DNA of 43,374 nt from DATAVB01 sp040414495 (GCA_040414495.1 JBEDUI010000158.1:1-43374), one strand, 5' to 3'; positions 1-8,253 are shown, counted from the first letter of the stretch. Numbers and translations are program-made. The notes: generated by a model not told the origin, from the letters alone.

Positions 1-48
1 TCGCCGACTTTTAGCTGGCTCCGGCGCTTGCCGATATAGGCTGCCCGA

Positions 49-957
49 ATGGTTGAGATTCCGGCGGATTTTGCACGGAGCGTAGTGGAACGTGAGGGTG
101 AGCCCGGGCAGGCGTGGGTCGAGTCGCTTCCGGCCCTGATAGATGAGTTTCTGGGACGCTGGCAATGCACGGCTGTCGAGCCGATCACGCGCGGTGGGGT
201 TGGGGTCATACTGCCCGTCAAACGTCATGATGGTGTGCCCGCCGTCATGAAAGTCTCGTTCACGCACCCCGGCAATAGGTACGAGGCGGAGGCGTTCGCT
301 ACGTGGGGTGGGCGAGGAGCTGTGCTCTTGTACGAACGTGACGACGCTCATTTCGCAATGCTGCTGGAGCAGGCCGAGTGGGAAACGCTCGATGATGTGG
401 GCGATGTATATCAGGCAACAGAAATAATGGGGCGGCTCGCGCGACGACTAGCGATTCCCGCTCCTGCGCACTTGCCGCGCCTGGCCGATCGAGCCGATGA
501 GTGGGAGCAAAACCTCCGCGCAGACTCTGACGCATTGGACCATCCGCTCTCCAGTCATGCCTTGGGCGCGGCTCTTGCGACAATTCGGGATCTCGCTCGC
601 AGGCAACCCGAGACCATGGTCCATGGCGATTTTCATTTCGGTAACGTCGTTCGTGCGCACCGGGAGCCGTGGCTTGCGATCGACCCTAAGGGGCTGGCCG
701 GCGACCTTGCTGCAGACTCTTTTCGAGTCCTCGTCCGTGGCCACGACAGCCTGCGCGCGGCGGACAATCCAGAAGCGGAGTTGCTACGTCGTCTGGCCAT
801 CTTCGCTGACGCCGCCGAGATTGAACGGGAACGAGTCATCCGGTGGGCCCAGCTTGACACAATGATCGGTGCGTACCGCGCGCGTAAGGCCAACGATGCC
901 GACTGGATCGTAGAATTTTTCGACCAGGCAACCGAGGTTCTGGCCACCCATCTTTAG
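49..957 (+). CDS. APH(6)/hydroxyurea-kinase-like phosphotransferase
   Basis: This is a 302-residue cytosolic kinase of the aminoglycoside/hydroxyurea phosphotransferase type, which moves phosphate from ATP to a hydroxyl on a small molecule. The N-lobe has a glycine-rich stretch (TRGGVGVILPV, about residues 46-56) and a lysine in AVMKVSF. The C-lobe has the Brenner box HGDFHFGN (about 193-200), with the catalytic Asp, and the Mg-binding region AIDPKGLAGD. Length is usual for the family. It is a distant paralogue of the kinase at 32894-33808: both share the WxGRGA signature followed by LLxE. The ATG was chosen because the reading begins there, but no clear Shine-Dalgarno sequence is visible. 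The substrate is unknown. Resistance is one possibility, but many chromosomal homologues have no known resistance role. Confidence 0.85.
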   Translation: MVEIPADFARSVVEREGEPGQAWVESLPALIDEFLGRWQCTAVEPITRGGVGVILPVKRHDGVPAVMKVSFTHPGNRYEAEAFATWGGRGAVLLYERDDAHFAMLLEQAEWETLDDVGDVYQATEIMGRLARRLAIPAPAHLPRLADRADEWEQNLRADSDALDHPLSSHALGAALATIRDLARRQPETMVHGDFHFGNVVRAHREPWLAIDPKGLAGDLAADSFRVLVRGHDSLRAADNPEAELLRRLAIFADAAEIERERVIRWAQLDTMIGAYRARKANDADWIVEFFDQATEVLATHL

Positions 958-1003
958 ACCGTCAGCGCCGGGTTATCGATGCTTTTCCAGTCGGCCACAG
1001 GCG

Positions 1004-1300
1004 TCACCCACCGTCGATGGCAGTGTGGTAATCGCCGTCCCAGTGGACATAGCTGCCGGACATGAACAGCACGGAAGCTGCCCGTCGGTCGCGCCACGAG
1101 GCATCGCCGGCCGCAAATTATCGACGCCTGTGTTTTGGGGGACGGCGTATCGCGTCCAGGTCGCACCATGATCAGCGGTGACGTACCGATACACGACACG
1201 GTGCCCGCTCGCTGCCATCTTGGAGACGTACATAGTCGTCGGGTCGTTGTGGTCGAGTGCCATGCCGGGCGCGTAGTAGGGGAAACCAATGCGCCCAGGA
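1004..1300 (-). pseudogene. C-terminal remnant of a BNR_4-type repeat protein, frameshifted
   Basis: Two minus-strand reading frames join into one recognisable C-terminus. The upstream frame reads GRIGFPYYAPGMALDHNDP and then a stretch including NLRPAMPRG. After about base 1073 the sense continues in the next frame as VLFMSGSYVHWDGDYHTAI and stops at 1006-1004. The pattern (YYAPG, then LRPxxPRG, then YxxWxxDYxTxI) is typical of the end of BNR-repeat carbohydrate-active proteins. The N-terminal domain is absent and a single-base deletion near 1072-1074 breaks the frame, so this is a dead fragment. The family name is from memory of the motif; the break is seen directly. Confidence 0.6.
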
Positions 1301-1380
1301 ATAAGACAGCAAGCCGTTTCATGTTCCCCCCGGTTCAGCGGGCCGAGTGCGCGTACCCGGCCCGTTCCTGCCAACCGGCC

Positions 1381-1545
1381 TCAGCCTGACCGGTGATATT
1401 CCGCAGGCACGTGCATACGCAATCCGCTGCCTGCCAGCGCAGATTCAGCGTTGTAACAAGCAGATCCGCGCAGATCAAATTCCTTAATGGCGCGCTGATC
1501 CAGAACGATAACGACCTCTTCTTTCCGTCGCTTTAGCAAACACAT
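1381..1545 (-). CDS. Possible 54-residue ORF, unrecognised
   Basis: A minus-strand ATG at 1545 opens 54 codons ending in TGA at 1381. The product begins MCLLKRRKEEVVIVLDQ, a short basic-then-hydrophobic start that could form a beta-rich fold. No ribosome binding site is evident and no family is recognised. It may be chance, or another fragment in this broken region. Confidence 0.15.
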   Translation of the reverse strand: MCLLKRRKEEVVIVLDQRAIKEFDLRGSACYNAESALAGSGLRMHVPAEYHRSG

Positions 1546-1819
1546 AACTGCCCCGTTTGCGTTCCGAATTGCTCCATAAGGCGTTAGATATCGTCCGTAC
1601 CGGCTGCCTCACTGAATGAGTCATCACCCAAAGACAGCTCATTATCCAGGCATGAATTGCGCTCACTATGGCTTGCAAATTCCACAATGGACATTTTCCG
1701 ACCGCGCTAATGGTCAAAGGCGGAGGGCAAGGCGGGCCACGGCCGGGCTGACGCCCACCACGTCGCGGGCGCCGTCCATGTGGGGCGCCGACAGTTGGCC
1801 GTCAGATCCCAGCAAGCCC
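1546..1819. other. Non-coding stretch, nothing recognised
   Basis: Between the BNR remnant and the ArsR promoter the sequence is less GC-rich than the rest of the window, and the short ORFs in it have no family features. Together with the broken gene before it, this looks like decayed DNA. Confidence 0.4.
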
Positions 1820-1866
1820 TTGACATCCTCACCCGGGGACTGATACTTAGTTACATGCCTAAGTAT
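1820..1866 (+). promoter_or_regulatory. Leaderless promoter with embedded ArsR-type operator
   Basis: A perfect -35 TTGACA (1820-1825) is followed after 16 bases by GATACT (1842-1847) as -10. The start codon at 1855 lies about 7 bases further on, where transcription would begin, so the mRNA is probably leaderless. A perfect inverted repeat, ATACTTAG (1843-1850), 8 bases, CTAAGTAT (1859-1866), covers the -10 and the start codon. This is a natural autorepression site for the downstream ArsR protein. Confidence 0.75.
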
Positions 1867-2214
1867 TCGGCTGAGGCCGACGGCGGCGCCGAGCTCGACC
1901 GGGTGTTCCGCGCACTGGCGGATGGCACCCGCCGGGCGATGGTCGCCCGGCTGGCTCACGGGCCGGCCTCGGTGAGCCAGCTCGCCGAGCCGTTCGGTAT
2001 GGCGCTGCCCACCGTCGTGCAGCACCTCCGGGTGCTCGAGGCGGCGCAGATCGTGTCGTCGGAGAAGGTCGGCCGGGTGCGCACGTACCAGCTCGTGCCC
2101 GACGCGTTGGTCCCGGCCAACGCCTGGATCGTGGCCCATCGCCGCCCGCAGGAACGCCAGCTCGACCGCTTGGGCGACTACCTCACCAAGCATCACTCGA
2201 CACAGGAGGACTGA
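1855..2214 (+). CDS. ArsR/SdpR-family winged-helix repressor
   Basis: This 119-residue protein is a metal-independent ArsR/SdpR-type repressor. The winged helix runs from about residue 13 (LDRVFRALADGTRRAMVARL) through the recognition region SVSQLAEPFGMALPTVVQHL to the wing VGRVRTYQLVP. No Cys-rich metal site is visible. The ATG at 1855 fits both the family N-terminus and the leaderless promoter; longer in-frame extensions upstream would run through that promoter. The SRPBCC gene starts immediately after the stop, the usual ArsR-AHSA1 pairing. Autorepression through the overlapping inverted repeat is inferred. Confidence 0.9.
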   Translation: MPKYSAEADGGAELDRVFRALADGTRRAMVARLAHGPASVSQLAEPFGMALPTVVQHLRVLEAAQIVSSEKVGRVRTYQLVPDALVPANAWIVAHRRPQERQLDRLGDYLTKHHSTQED

Positions 2215-2215
2215 C

Positions 2216-2707
2216 ATGACCGACCGCACCCAGACCCACGCCACGTTCGTGCTCGAGCGCCAGTACCCGGTTCCGGTCGACCGGGTATGGGCCGCCTTCG
2301 CTGACTTCGAGATCAAGCGCAGCTGGTTCGGCAGCGACGACTTCGTCTACGTCAAGCGCAGCGACGACTTCCGGGTCGGCGGCGTGTTTGTCGAAGACGA
2401 GCATCACAGCGAGGGCGGCCCGCTGTCCCAGTTCCGCGCCACGTACACCGACATCACGCCCAACGAACGGATCGTCTACACCTACGACATGTGGCTCGAC
2501 GGCGCGCACGCCTCGACGTCGATCACCACGATCGTGTTCGAGCCGACCGACGACGGCGCCGGACCGGGGACCCAGCTCACGTTCACCGAGCAGGGCGTGC
2601 ACCTCGACGGCGTGCACGGTCCGGGGCCGGACGCCGCGGCCGGCCGCGAGACCGGCACTGCCGGCCTACTCGACGCGCTCGGCAAGCTGCTCGCCGCCGA
2701 GGGCTGA
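2216..2707 (+). CDS. SRPBCC / AHSA1-domain protein
   Basis: A 163-residue START-like (SRPBCC, AHSA1) protein. It begins the fold with FVLERQYPVPVDRVWAAFAD, followed by the aromatic helix KRSWFG, the RVGGVF strand and the later YTYDMW and LTFTEQG strands. Members bind hydrophobic ligands in a deep cavity; function is rarely known. The ATG lies one base after the ArsR stop, so the two are co-transcribed and probably translationally coupled. An AHSA1 gene fused or coupled to an ArsR repressor is a very common module. Some are stress or xenobiotic responsive, but nothing here indicates the ligand. Confidence 0.88.
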   Translation: MTDRTQTHATFVLERQYPVPVDRVWAAFADFEIKRSWFGSDDFVYVKRSDDFRVGGVFVEDEHHSEGGPLSQFRATYTDITPNERIVYTYDMWLDGAHASTSITTIVFEPTDDGAGPGTQLTFTEQGVHLDGVHGPGPDAAAGRETGTAGLLDALGKLLAAEG

Positions 2708-3110
2708 ACCCATCCACGCGTAGCGACAGTGGGTTATGGACGCCGGCAACAGAGATTCGGTTCGGCGAACACGGTCGGCGTCCATGGCAAACCGCTTTGA
2801 ACTCGTAAAGAAAACGTGCTTGACCGGTATATGCGCCCGCGTCTGCGGCGCCACAAAGATACGAGCCTGCGACGACCCGACTTGAGTAACGCCGATGCGC
2901 ACCTACGGGTTCAAGAGGTCAGCCTCTCGCCGTAGATACATCGACAACTGCCTGCACAGAATGCGTTGCGTCGATCGATAGCACCTGGCGGGCAGCGACG
3001 CCCCACCAAGTGACGGAGTGGTTCCCGATTGACATTGCGCGAGCGAGAGTCAGCTGACGGTCCGACTGCCCCCCGATCATGGAAAACGCCTCCTCCATTG
3101 AGCACTGGAC
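2708..3110. other. Intergenic stretch, no gene recognised
   Basis: About 400 bases of lower GC. A weak inverted repeat AACCCA/TGGGTT (2708-2735) just after the SRPBCC stop might act in termination. The short minus-strand ORFs show no domain, and no promoter for the amidohydrolase can be named with confidence. Confidence 0.4.
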
Positions 3111-4310
3111 GTGGCTAGGATCGCCGGGGTGCCGACACTTCTCATCAAAAAGGTTCGAGTTTTCGATGGTGTTGACGTCCTGGACGCTGACTGCGTACTT
3201 ATCCAGGGCGACCGAATAGTCAAAGTCGGCCAGGATCTTTCCGCTCCGGCTGGTTGTGTGGTCGTCAACGGGGCCGGCGGCATGCTGCTCCCCGGTTTCA
3301 TAGACGCCCACGTCCACACCCCCGATCAAGGCGCCCTCGACGAAGGAATCTCAGCGTTGCGGCAGGCGCTTTCGCTCGGAGTCACCACGATGCTGTGCAT
3401 GGGCTGCCGCTACCCAGGCTTCGTTGCGCAGCTACAGGCGCTTCAGCGGTCAGATCTTGCGGATCTTCGTTCGGCCGGGATCGTCGCATCGGTGAATGGC
3501 AGCCACCCGACCCAGTTCTTCGATTACTACCCGACCCTGAATGGCGTCGAGGACGTCGAGTCGTTCGTTGACGCCCGAGTCAGCGAAGGCTCTGAATATC
3601 TCAAGATAATCATCGAAGACAGTTCTGTGATCGGAAAGTCCACTCCGTTCCTGTCTCCAGAGGTTTCTGCTGCGGTGACGGCCAAGGCACACTCCCACGA
3701 CCTGCTAGTGGTCGCCCATGCGCAGTCCCGCCGCTTTGTGGAGCAAGCGATCGCGTCAGGTGCCGACGGTCTAGCCCATCAGTACGTCGATCAGCCACTA
3801 ACTCCAGAATTTGCCCGATTCCTCAAGTCCGCCGGCACCTTTGTCGTAATGACACTCGCCGTCTATCACAGTCATGAAGGTGTCAAGCTGGCGAACGATC
3901 CACGGGTGAGACAGCACATCGACAGCAGATGGATGGACATACTCTGCAGCAGCGTCGAGGGACAAGAGCAATTTCAGGATTACGGACTGGGCGCAGTACG
4001 TCTCCTGCGGGACGCAGGCGTACCGATCCTGGCGGGCTCTGACGCAAATAACCCGGGCACGACCTATGGCGCGAGCCTGCACCATGAGTTAGACCTTCTA
4101 GTCCGCGGAGGACTCACCCCCACCGAGGCACTCACCACGGCCACCGCAGCACCGGCCAGACACTTTCGGCTGCCGGACAGAGGCCGAATCGCACCAGGGC
4201 TGCGAGCCGACCTGGTACTAGTTGACGGCGACCCGACCACAGACATCGACGCAACCAAGTCAATCGAACGTGTCTGGCGAAATGGCGTGACACTACTCGA
4301 CGATCATTAG
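3111..4310 (+). CDS. Metal-dependent amidohydrolase, imidazolonepropionase-like
   Basis: A 399-residue amidohydrolase-superfamily enzyme that hydrolyses C-N bonds in a TIM barrel with bound metal. Visible ligand motifs are GFIDAHVHT (about residues 63-71), a carboxylated-lysine candidate in EYLKIII, VVAHAQS, DGLAHQY and the catalytic Asp in LAGSDANNPG. The C-terminal APARHFRLPDRGRIAPGLRADLVLVDGDP closes the composite beta sandwich. It starts at GTG 3111; an in-frame GTG at 3129 (giving MPTLLIKK) is equally plausible. It stands alone with no operon. Its stop lies a few bases from a truncated integrase, which suggests it arrived as cargo. The substrate is unknown; dipeptide-type or cyclic amides are usual for this branch. 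Confidence 0.85.
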   Translation: MARIAGVPTLLIKKVRVFDGVDVLDADCVLIQGDRIVKVGQDLSAPAGCVVVNGAGGMLLPGFIDAHVHTPDQGALDEGISALRQALSLGVTTMLCMGCRYPGFVAQLQALQRSDLADLRSAGIVASVNGSHPTQFFDYYPTLNGVEDVESFVDARVSEGSEYLKIIIEDSSVIGKSTPFLSPEVSAAVTAKAHSHDLLVVAHAQSRRFVEQAIASGADGLAHQYVDQPLTPEFARFLKSAGTFVVMTLAVYHSHEGVKLANDPRVRQHIDSRWMDILCSSVEGQEQFQDYGLGAVRLLRDAGVPILAGSDANNPGTTYGASLHHELDLLVRGGLTPTEALTTATAAPARHFRLPDRGRIAPGLRADLVLVDGDPTTDIDATKSIERVWRNGVTLLDDH

Positions 4311-4314
4311 ACCG

Positions 4315-4482
4315 CGGCTTGCCGGTTACTGGGTCTGTGCTGGTCCGGACGCGCACCTGGAAGCTGTTGGGTCCCTTGGCTCGGATGCTCCCACGTGAGC
4401 GCTTCGGCCGCTTCTCATCGTGTCCAGTTTGGGTGGGCGCGGCACCGACTGTAAGCCTGCGTGTGGCCAAAGCTGTGGCCAA
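4315..4482 (-). pseudogene. N-terminal stub of a tyrosine integrase
   Basis: The minus strand from a TTG at 4482 reads into KRPKRSRGSIRAKGPNSFQV followed by RVRTSTDPVTGKPR. This is the usual N-terminal arm-binding start of phage and ICE tyrosine recombinases (GSIRxxGxNxxxVRV...DPxTGKxR). After GKPR the sense is lost and the frame runs antisense into the amidohydrolase gene, so core-binding and catalytic domains are missing. It lies about 100 bases downstream of the tRNA-Arg 3' end, where integrases of elements inserted in tRNA genes commonly sit. The start codon is uncertain. Confidence 0.6.
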
Positions 4483-4518
4483 AGATCATCTTTGCCGGCC
4501 CCAGCGCGCCGGTGTCCG

Positions 4519-4568
4519 GACAGTCCAAAGGCCCCGGATCCCTTACGGGACGGGGCCTTTGGGCTGTC
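4519..4568 (-). terminator. Long hairpin terminator after tRNA-Arg
   Basis: Arms of 18 bases (4519-4536 and 4551-4568) pair with one mismatch, a possible G-U pair in RNA. The loop holds a further TCCC/GGGA stem. It begins 12 bases past the tRNA 3' end on the minus strand and should end that transcript. It is symmetric enough to work from both sides. Confidence 0.75.
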
Positions 4569-4579
4569 TCAACCAGACG

Positions 4580-4652
4580 CGCGCTCGGCAGGATTCGAAC
4601 CTGCAACCTCTTGATCCGTAGTCAAGTGCTCTATCCGTTGAGCTACGAGCGC
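4580..4652 (-). tRNA. tRNA-Arg (anticodon ACG)
   Basis: The minus strand folds as a complete 73-nt cloverleaf. The acceptor is GCGCTCG/CGAGCGC, the D stem GCTC/GAGC, the anticodon stem CTTGA/TCAAG around loop CTACGGA (anticodon ACG), and the T stem GCAGG/CCTGC with loop TTCGAAT. CCA is not encoded. An integrase stub lies just downstream, so this gene is a likely attachment site. Confidence 0.95.
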
Positions 4653-4702
4653 TCGCCGGAGAAGTATGCCATATCTTCTCCGGCCGGCATGCGGCCGGGC
4701 GT

Positions 4703-5377
4703 TCAGCGGGCTGCGCCCCACTGGGGCTCGCCCCACACACCAGGCTGCGCCACCGCGTTGCCGCGACGCAACACCGGGCCGATCGCCAGCGCCGCCAGCA
4801 TGCTTACCAATCCGGCCAGAAGCAACCACGGGCCGGACTCGGCGTCACCGAGGTGGTGCTTGTACGCCTCGAGGAAGCCGTACAGCATTGCGGCGATGAA
4901 GAACGCCTGCACCACACAGAAGATGATCCGGGTCCACAGCAACGGCCGGGGTCGCGGTGCGTACCCGACGTTGCGCCGGTGCACCAGTCCCGTGATCCAC
5001 AGCGCGCCAACCAGCACGGCGCCGATCAACGCGTAGCCGATCGCGCCTCCGGCCAGCAGGCTGTGCGCGGCCGATGCACCGGAGTCCTTAGGCTTGGGCT
5101 GGTCTTTGACGGCCTTGTAGATGTCGCTGTAGTTGGTGCCGCTGGCCCATGGGACGCCGGCCAGGGATGCGATACACAACGCGGCGCCGAGGATGCCGAA
5201 GATCAGGCCGAGGCCAGGCTTACTACGCGCCGGTTGCGCGGGCTGGGAGTACGGCTGTTGGTAGGGGTACGAGGGTTGCTGGGTGGGATAAGCCGGTTGT
5301 TGATAGTTCCTGGCATACGCGGGCTGCTGGTAGGAGGGGGTTGCGCCGGACTCGTAGGAACTCATCGGTGGGGTCAT
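4703..5377 (-). CDS. Tyr/Pro/Gln-rich four-helix membrane protein
   Basis: A 224-residue membrane protein of unknown function. The first ~50 residues are a low-complexity cytoplasmic tail of repeated YQQPAY/YPTQQPSY units. Four hydrophobic helices follow: GLGLIFGILGAALCIASLAG, a stretch around IGYALIGAVLVGALWITGLV, one around TRIIFCVVQAFFIAAMLYGF, and one around LLLAGLVSMLAALAIGPVL. Actinobacteria carry many such small proteins with Pro/Gln-rich tails. It is transcribed alone, divergently from the oxidoreductase at 5487. The ATG at 5377 begins MTPPMSSYES; a second Met five codons in is possible. Confidence 0.75.
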   Translation of the reverse strand: MTPPMSSYESGATPSYQQPAYARNYQQPAYPTQQPSYPYQQPYSQPAQPARSKPGLGLIFGILGAALCIASLAGVPWASGTNYSDIYKAVKDQPKPKDSGASAAHSLLAGGAIGYALIGAVLVGALWITGLVHRRNVGYAPRPRPLLWTRIIFCVVQAFFIAAMLYGFLEAYKHHLGDAESGPWLLLAGLVSMLAALAIGPVLRRGNAVAQPGVWGEPQWGAAR

Positions 5378-5486
5378 GGCGGCAAAACTACGACCCGGAC
5401 CGGTCTGTCCGTATCCCCTGATCGTGCCGCGGCCAGACGGAGATCACAGGAGGCAACGCAGCGCCAGGTCCCATAGGCTGACCGCT

Positions 5487-6263
5487 ATGACTAGACCAAT
5501 CCGTATCGCCGTACAGCTGCAGCCACAACACGCCGAGTACTCCGCCATCCGCCGCGCCGCGGCGCAGGCCGAGGAAATGGGCGTCGACGTGATCTTCAAC
5601 TGGGACCACTTCTATCCGCTCTACGGCGAGCCCGAGGGCCTGCACTTCGAGTGCTGGACAATGCTCGCTGCCTGGGCCGAGGCCACCGAACGGGTCGAGA
5701 TCGGCGCCCTCGTGACGTGCAACAGCTACCGCAACCCCGACCTGCTGGCCGACATGGCCCGCACCGTCGACCACATCAGCGACGGCCGGCTCATCCTCGG
5801 CATCGGCTCGGGCTGGTTCGAGAAGGACTACACCGAGTACGGGTACGAGTTCGGCACCGCCGGTGGCCGACTAGACGCGCTCGGCGAGGCCCTGCCACAG
5901 ATCGAGGCACGGTTCGACCGGCTCAACCCGAAGCCCACCCGCAAGATCCCGGTGCTTATTGGCGGTGGCGGCGAGCAGAAGACGCTGCGCCTGGTGGCCC
6001 GGCACGCCGACATCTGGCACGGCTTCGGCGACCCGGAGACGATCAAGCACAAGCACGAAGTGCTGGACAAGCGCTGCGCGGAGATCGGTCGCGACCCGGG
6101 CCAGATCGAGCGGTCGGTCGGCGTCGAGGGCGACCCCGGCAAGCTCGGCAACCAACTGCACGAGCTGGGCAGCACGTTGTTCACGATCGGCATTGGCGGG
6201 CCGGACTACGACCTGGCGCCGTTGCGTGACTGGCTGTCCTGGCGGGACGAGAAGAACGCCTGA
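5487..6263 (+). CDS. LLM-class F420-dependent oxidoreductase
   Basis: A 258-residue luciferase-like (bacterial luciferase fold) oxidoreductase that probably uses F420 rather than FMN. Motifs are RIAVQLQPQHAEY at the start, the substrate/cofactor region FNWDHFYPLYG, IGALVTCNSYRNPDLLADMA with its cis-peptide type segment, LILGIGSGWFEKDYTEYGY, and IPVLIGGGGEQKTLRLVARH near the C-terminus. These fit the short actinobacterial F420 subfamily. The ATG at 5487 was chosen because the fold starts there; a longer in-frame extension back to 5376 has no family content. It is followed by a terminator and a convergent tRNA-Ser. Substrate unknown. Confidence 0.88.
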   Translation: MTRPIRIAVQLQPQHAEYSAIRRAAAQAEEMGVDVIFNWDHFYPLYGEPEGLHFECWTMLAAWAEATERVEIGALVTCNSYRNPDLLADMARTVDHISDGRLILGIGSGWFEKDYTEYGYEFGTAGGRLDALGEALPQIEARFDRLNPKPTRKIPVLIGGGGEQKTLRLVARHADIWHGFGDPETIKHKHEVLDKRCAEIGRDPGQIERSVGVEGDPGKLGNQLHELGSTLFTIGIGGPDYDLAPLRDWLSWRDEKNA

Positions 6264-6275
6264 TCCGAGAACAAT

Positions 6276-6303
6276 GCCCCGGTCCTCACGAGAGGGCCGG
6301 GGC
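6276..6303. terminator. Bidirectional hairpin terminator
   Basis: GCCCCGGTCCT (6276-6286) pairs with AGGGCCGGGGC (6293-6303) with one wobble and a 6-base loop. It lies between the 3' ends of the oxidoreductase gene and tRNA-Ser, so it probably serves both. Confidence 0.7.
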
Positions 6304-6322
6304 GACATCGGTACGAAAGGGG

Positions 6323-6412
6323 CGGAGGCTCGGGGATTTGAACCCCGGATGGGCGATAAACCCAAACCGCATTAGCAGTGCGGCGCCATAGACCGGACTA
6401 GGCGAAGCCTCC
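6323..6412 (-). tRNA. tRNA-Ser (anticodon GCT)
   Basis: A 90-nt class II tRNA on the minus strand. The acceptor is GGAGGCT/AGCCTCC, the anticodon stem CCGCA/TGCGG around loop CTGCTAA (anticodon GCT), there is a long variable arm typical of serine tRNAs, and the T arm is CCGGGGTTCAAATCCCCG-like. CCA is not encoded. Confidence 0.95.
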
Positions 6413-6489
6413 CAAGCGGCCTCACGGCCACCGCGCAGAGCGTACAAGGTGCCCGGCCGTTCCGGCAAAGCGCCCCCGAGAGGCGAACC

Positions 6490-8253
6490 TCAGCCATCCC
6501 GGCGCAGCATCCGCTGCAACCGTCGCGGCCGTACGAAGAACGCCTCGGCCTCCATCGCCGCGAACGCGATCCGGGGCAGATCCCGGGTCGAGGGAAATGA
6601 CAGAAAGCGCGGCTGCCATTCCGGCCGGAATTTGACGTTGAACCGGTACAGCGACTCGATCTGCCACCACCGCGACAAGAACACCAAAAGCCGTCGCCAC
6701 AAGCGAAGTACCGGTCCGGCGCCGATCCGTTCGCCCCGCTCCAGCGCCGACCGGAATGCCGCGAAATTCAGCGAAACCCGGGTCACGCCCAACTCGTCGC
6801 GGGCGGTCTCGATCAACCGTACGATCATCAACTCGTTCAAACCGTTGTCGGCGCTACGGTCCCGGCGCATCAGGTCCAGCGACAGCCCATCGGTACCCCA
6901 GGGCACGAAATGCAGCAGGCCGCGGAGCTTGCCGTCCAGGTGCGCGGTGGCGACCACGCATTCCCCGTCGGCCGGATCGCCGAGCCGGGACAGCGCCATC
7001 GAGAACCCGCGTTCGACCGCGCCACCGCGCCAGGCCGAGGCGACCGAGACCAGTTCGTTCATCTCAGCGTCGGACAGCTCATGGGTACGCCGGACCCGCA
7101 CCTTGTAGCCGGCGCGCTCCACCCGGTTGACCGCCTGCCGCACCCCACGCATCGGCCGACCGGACAGGTTGAAGTCGCAGGCGTCCACAATGGCCTCGTC
7201 GCCCAGTTCCAACGCGTCCAGGCCGTGTCGCGAGTAGACGATCGCGCCTTGCTCGCTGGCCCCGATCACCGCTGGTACCCAGGCGTGCTGCGCGGCCAGG
7301 TCGAGGAACTCCTCGATCGCGCCCGGCCACGCCTCGGGGTCACCGATCGGGTCGCCACTGGCCAGTGCGACGCCGGCATCCACCCGGTAGGTCACTGCGG
7401 ACTTTCCGGTCGGCGACCAGATCACGCTCTTGTCCCGCCGCAGCGCGAAGTACCCCAGAGAGTCCCGGCCGCCGTGCTTCTCCAGCAGCGCGCGCAGGCT
7501 CCGTTCGTCGCCCGAGGTGAGTACGGCCCTGGGCTGCGCCGACCGTAGAAATAGGTACGACCCGACGAAGAGGATCAGCAGAGCCATGGCGACCAGGCTG
7601 TAGGCGACGATGTCGTCGACCAGATCCGTATGGAACCGGACCGGCCCCTCCACGCCGACGAACCCGTCGATGACGTGCACGAACTGGTCCCACAGCGACG
7701 GATGCCCCAACACCGCCCGGTGGTTGACCGCGAGCCCGATCATGCCGAAAGCGATGCCGGCGAGGAACAACTCGAGCGTGACCCGCAGCGCATACCACCG
7801 GGTGGTCGGATCGCCCAGCGCATAGAACTGGTCCCGGGCGACCACCAGCACCGCGATCAACAGGAGGGAAATCAGCGCGCCGGGGACGTTCAGTTTGTCC
7901 ACGATGTGGAACAACCCGACCACAATGGTGACGGCGACCGCGGCCCGCCACGCCCGGCGTTTGCGCCGCCTCAGCCCCGAGGCCAGGTACATCAGCAACA
8001 CGCCGAGCGCGATCAGCAACGCGGTCGCGGTCGCGGTGGTCTGCACAGCGATCGGTTTGCCGAGAAAGTCCAGGATGTGCTCGAACCGGTGGTGGTGGCC
8101 TCGCAACAGGGCACTGACAACGGTGAGCAGCCCGATCAGCCAGGTGAGCGCAGCGATCATCGCCGGAGTCCTACGCTGCGACGCGTCCCACCAACGCTGT
8201 CCTCGCGTCGACTCCTGCGGGTCGACCTCGATGGGCGCGCTCACGGCCATCAT
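6490..8253 (-). CDS. DUF2156 / MprF-like membrane lysyltransferase-type protein
   Basis: A 587-residue protein with about six N-terminal membrane helices (roughly residues 30-235, e.g. MIAALTWLIGLLTVVSAL and VAYSLVAMALLILFVGSYLF). A soluble DUF2156 domain follows (about 240-560). The soluble part resembles the GNAT-like catalytic domain of MprF, which moves an aminoacyl group from tRNA to phosphatidylglycerol. Motifs include HGGRDSLGYFALRRDKSVIW, ASGDPIGDP, DGLSLDLMRRD and VSLNFAAFRSALERGE. Unlike mycobacterial LysX, no lysyl-tRNA synthetase domain is attached. Likely role: adding positive charge to lipids and tolerance of cationic peptides, inferred from the family. Start at tandem ATGs 8253/8250. 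Monocistronic. Confidence 0.8.
   Translation of the reverse strand: MMAVSAPIEVDPQESTRGQRWWDASQRRTPAMIAALTWLIGLLTVVSALLRGHHHRFEHILDFLGKPIAVQTTATATALLIALGVLLMYLASGLRRRKRRAWRAAVAVTIVVGLFHIVDKLNVPGALISLLLIAVLVVARDQFYALGDPTTRWYALRVTLELFLAGIAFGMIGLAVNHRAVLGHPSLWDQFVHVIDGFVGVEGPVRFHTDLVDDIVAYSLVAMALLILFVGSYLFLRSAQPRAVLTSGDERSLRALLEKHGGRDSLGYFALRRDKSVIWSPTGKSAVTYRVDAGVALASGDPIGDPEAWPGAIEEFLDLAAQHAWVPAVIGASEQGAIVYSRHGLDALELGDEAIVDACDFNLSGRPMRGVRQAVNRVERAGYKVRVRRTHELSDAEMNELVSVASAWRGGAVERGFSMALSRLGDPADGECVVATAHLDGKLRGLLHFVPWGTDGLSLDLMRRDRSADNGLNELMIVRLIETARDELGVTRVSLNFAAFRSALERGERIGAGPVLRLWRRLLVFLSRWWQIESLYRFNVKFRPEWQPRFLSFPSTRDLPRIAFAAMEAEAFFVRPRRLQRMLRRDG

Noticed and set aside
2919..3329. 136-codon minus-strand open frame upstream of the amidohydrolase
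   Set aside because: Half is antisense to the amidohydrolase and the rest has no family motif; not enough to call a remnant.
4461..5036. Plus-strand frame containing GRIRTCNLLIRSQVLYPLSY
   Set aside because: This peptide is the familiar false translation of an antisense tRNA gene (tRNA-Arg).
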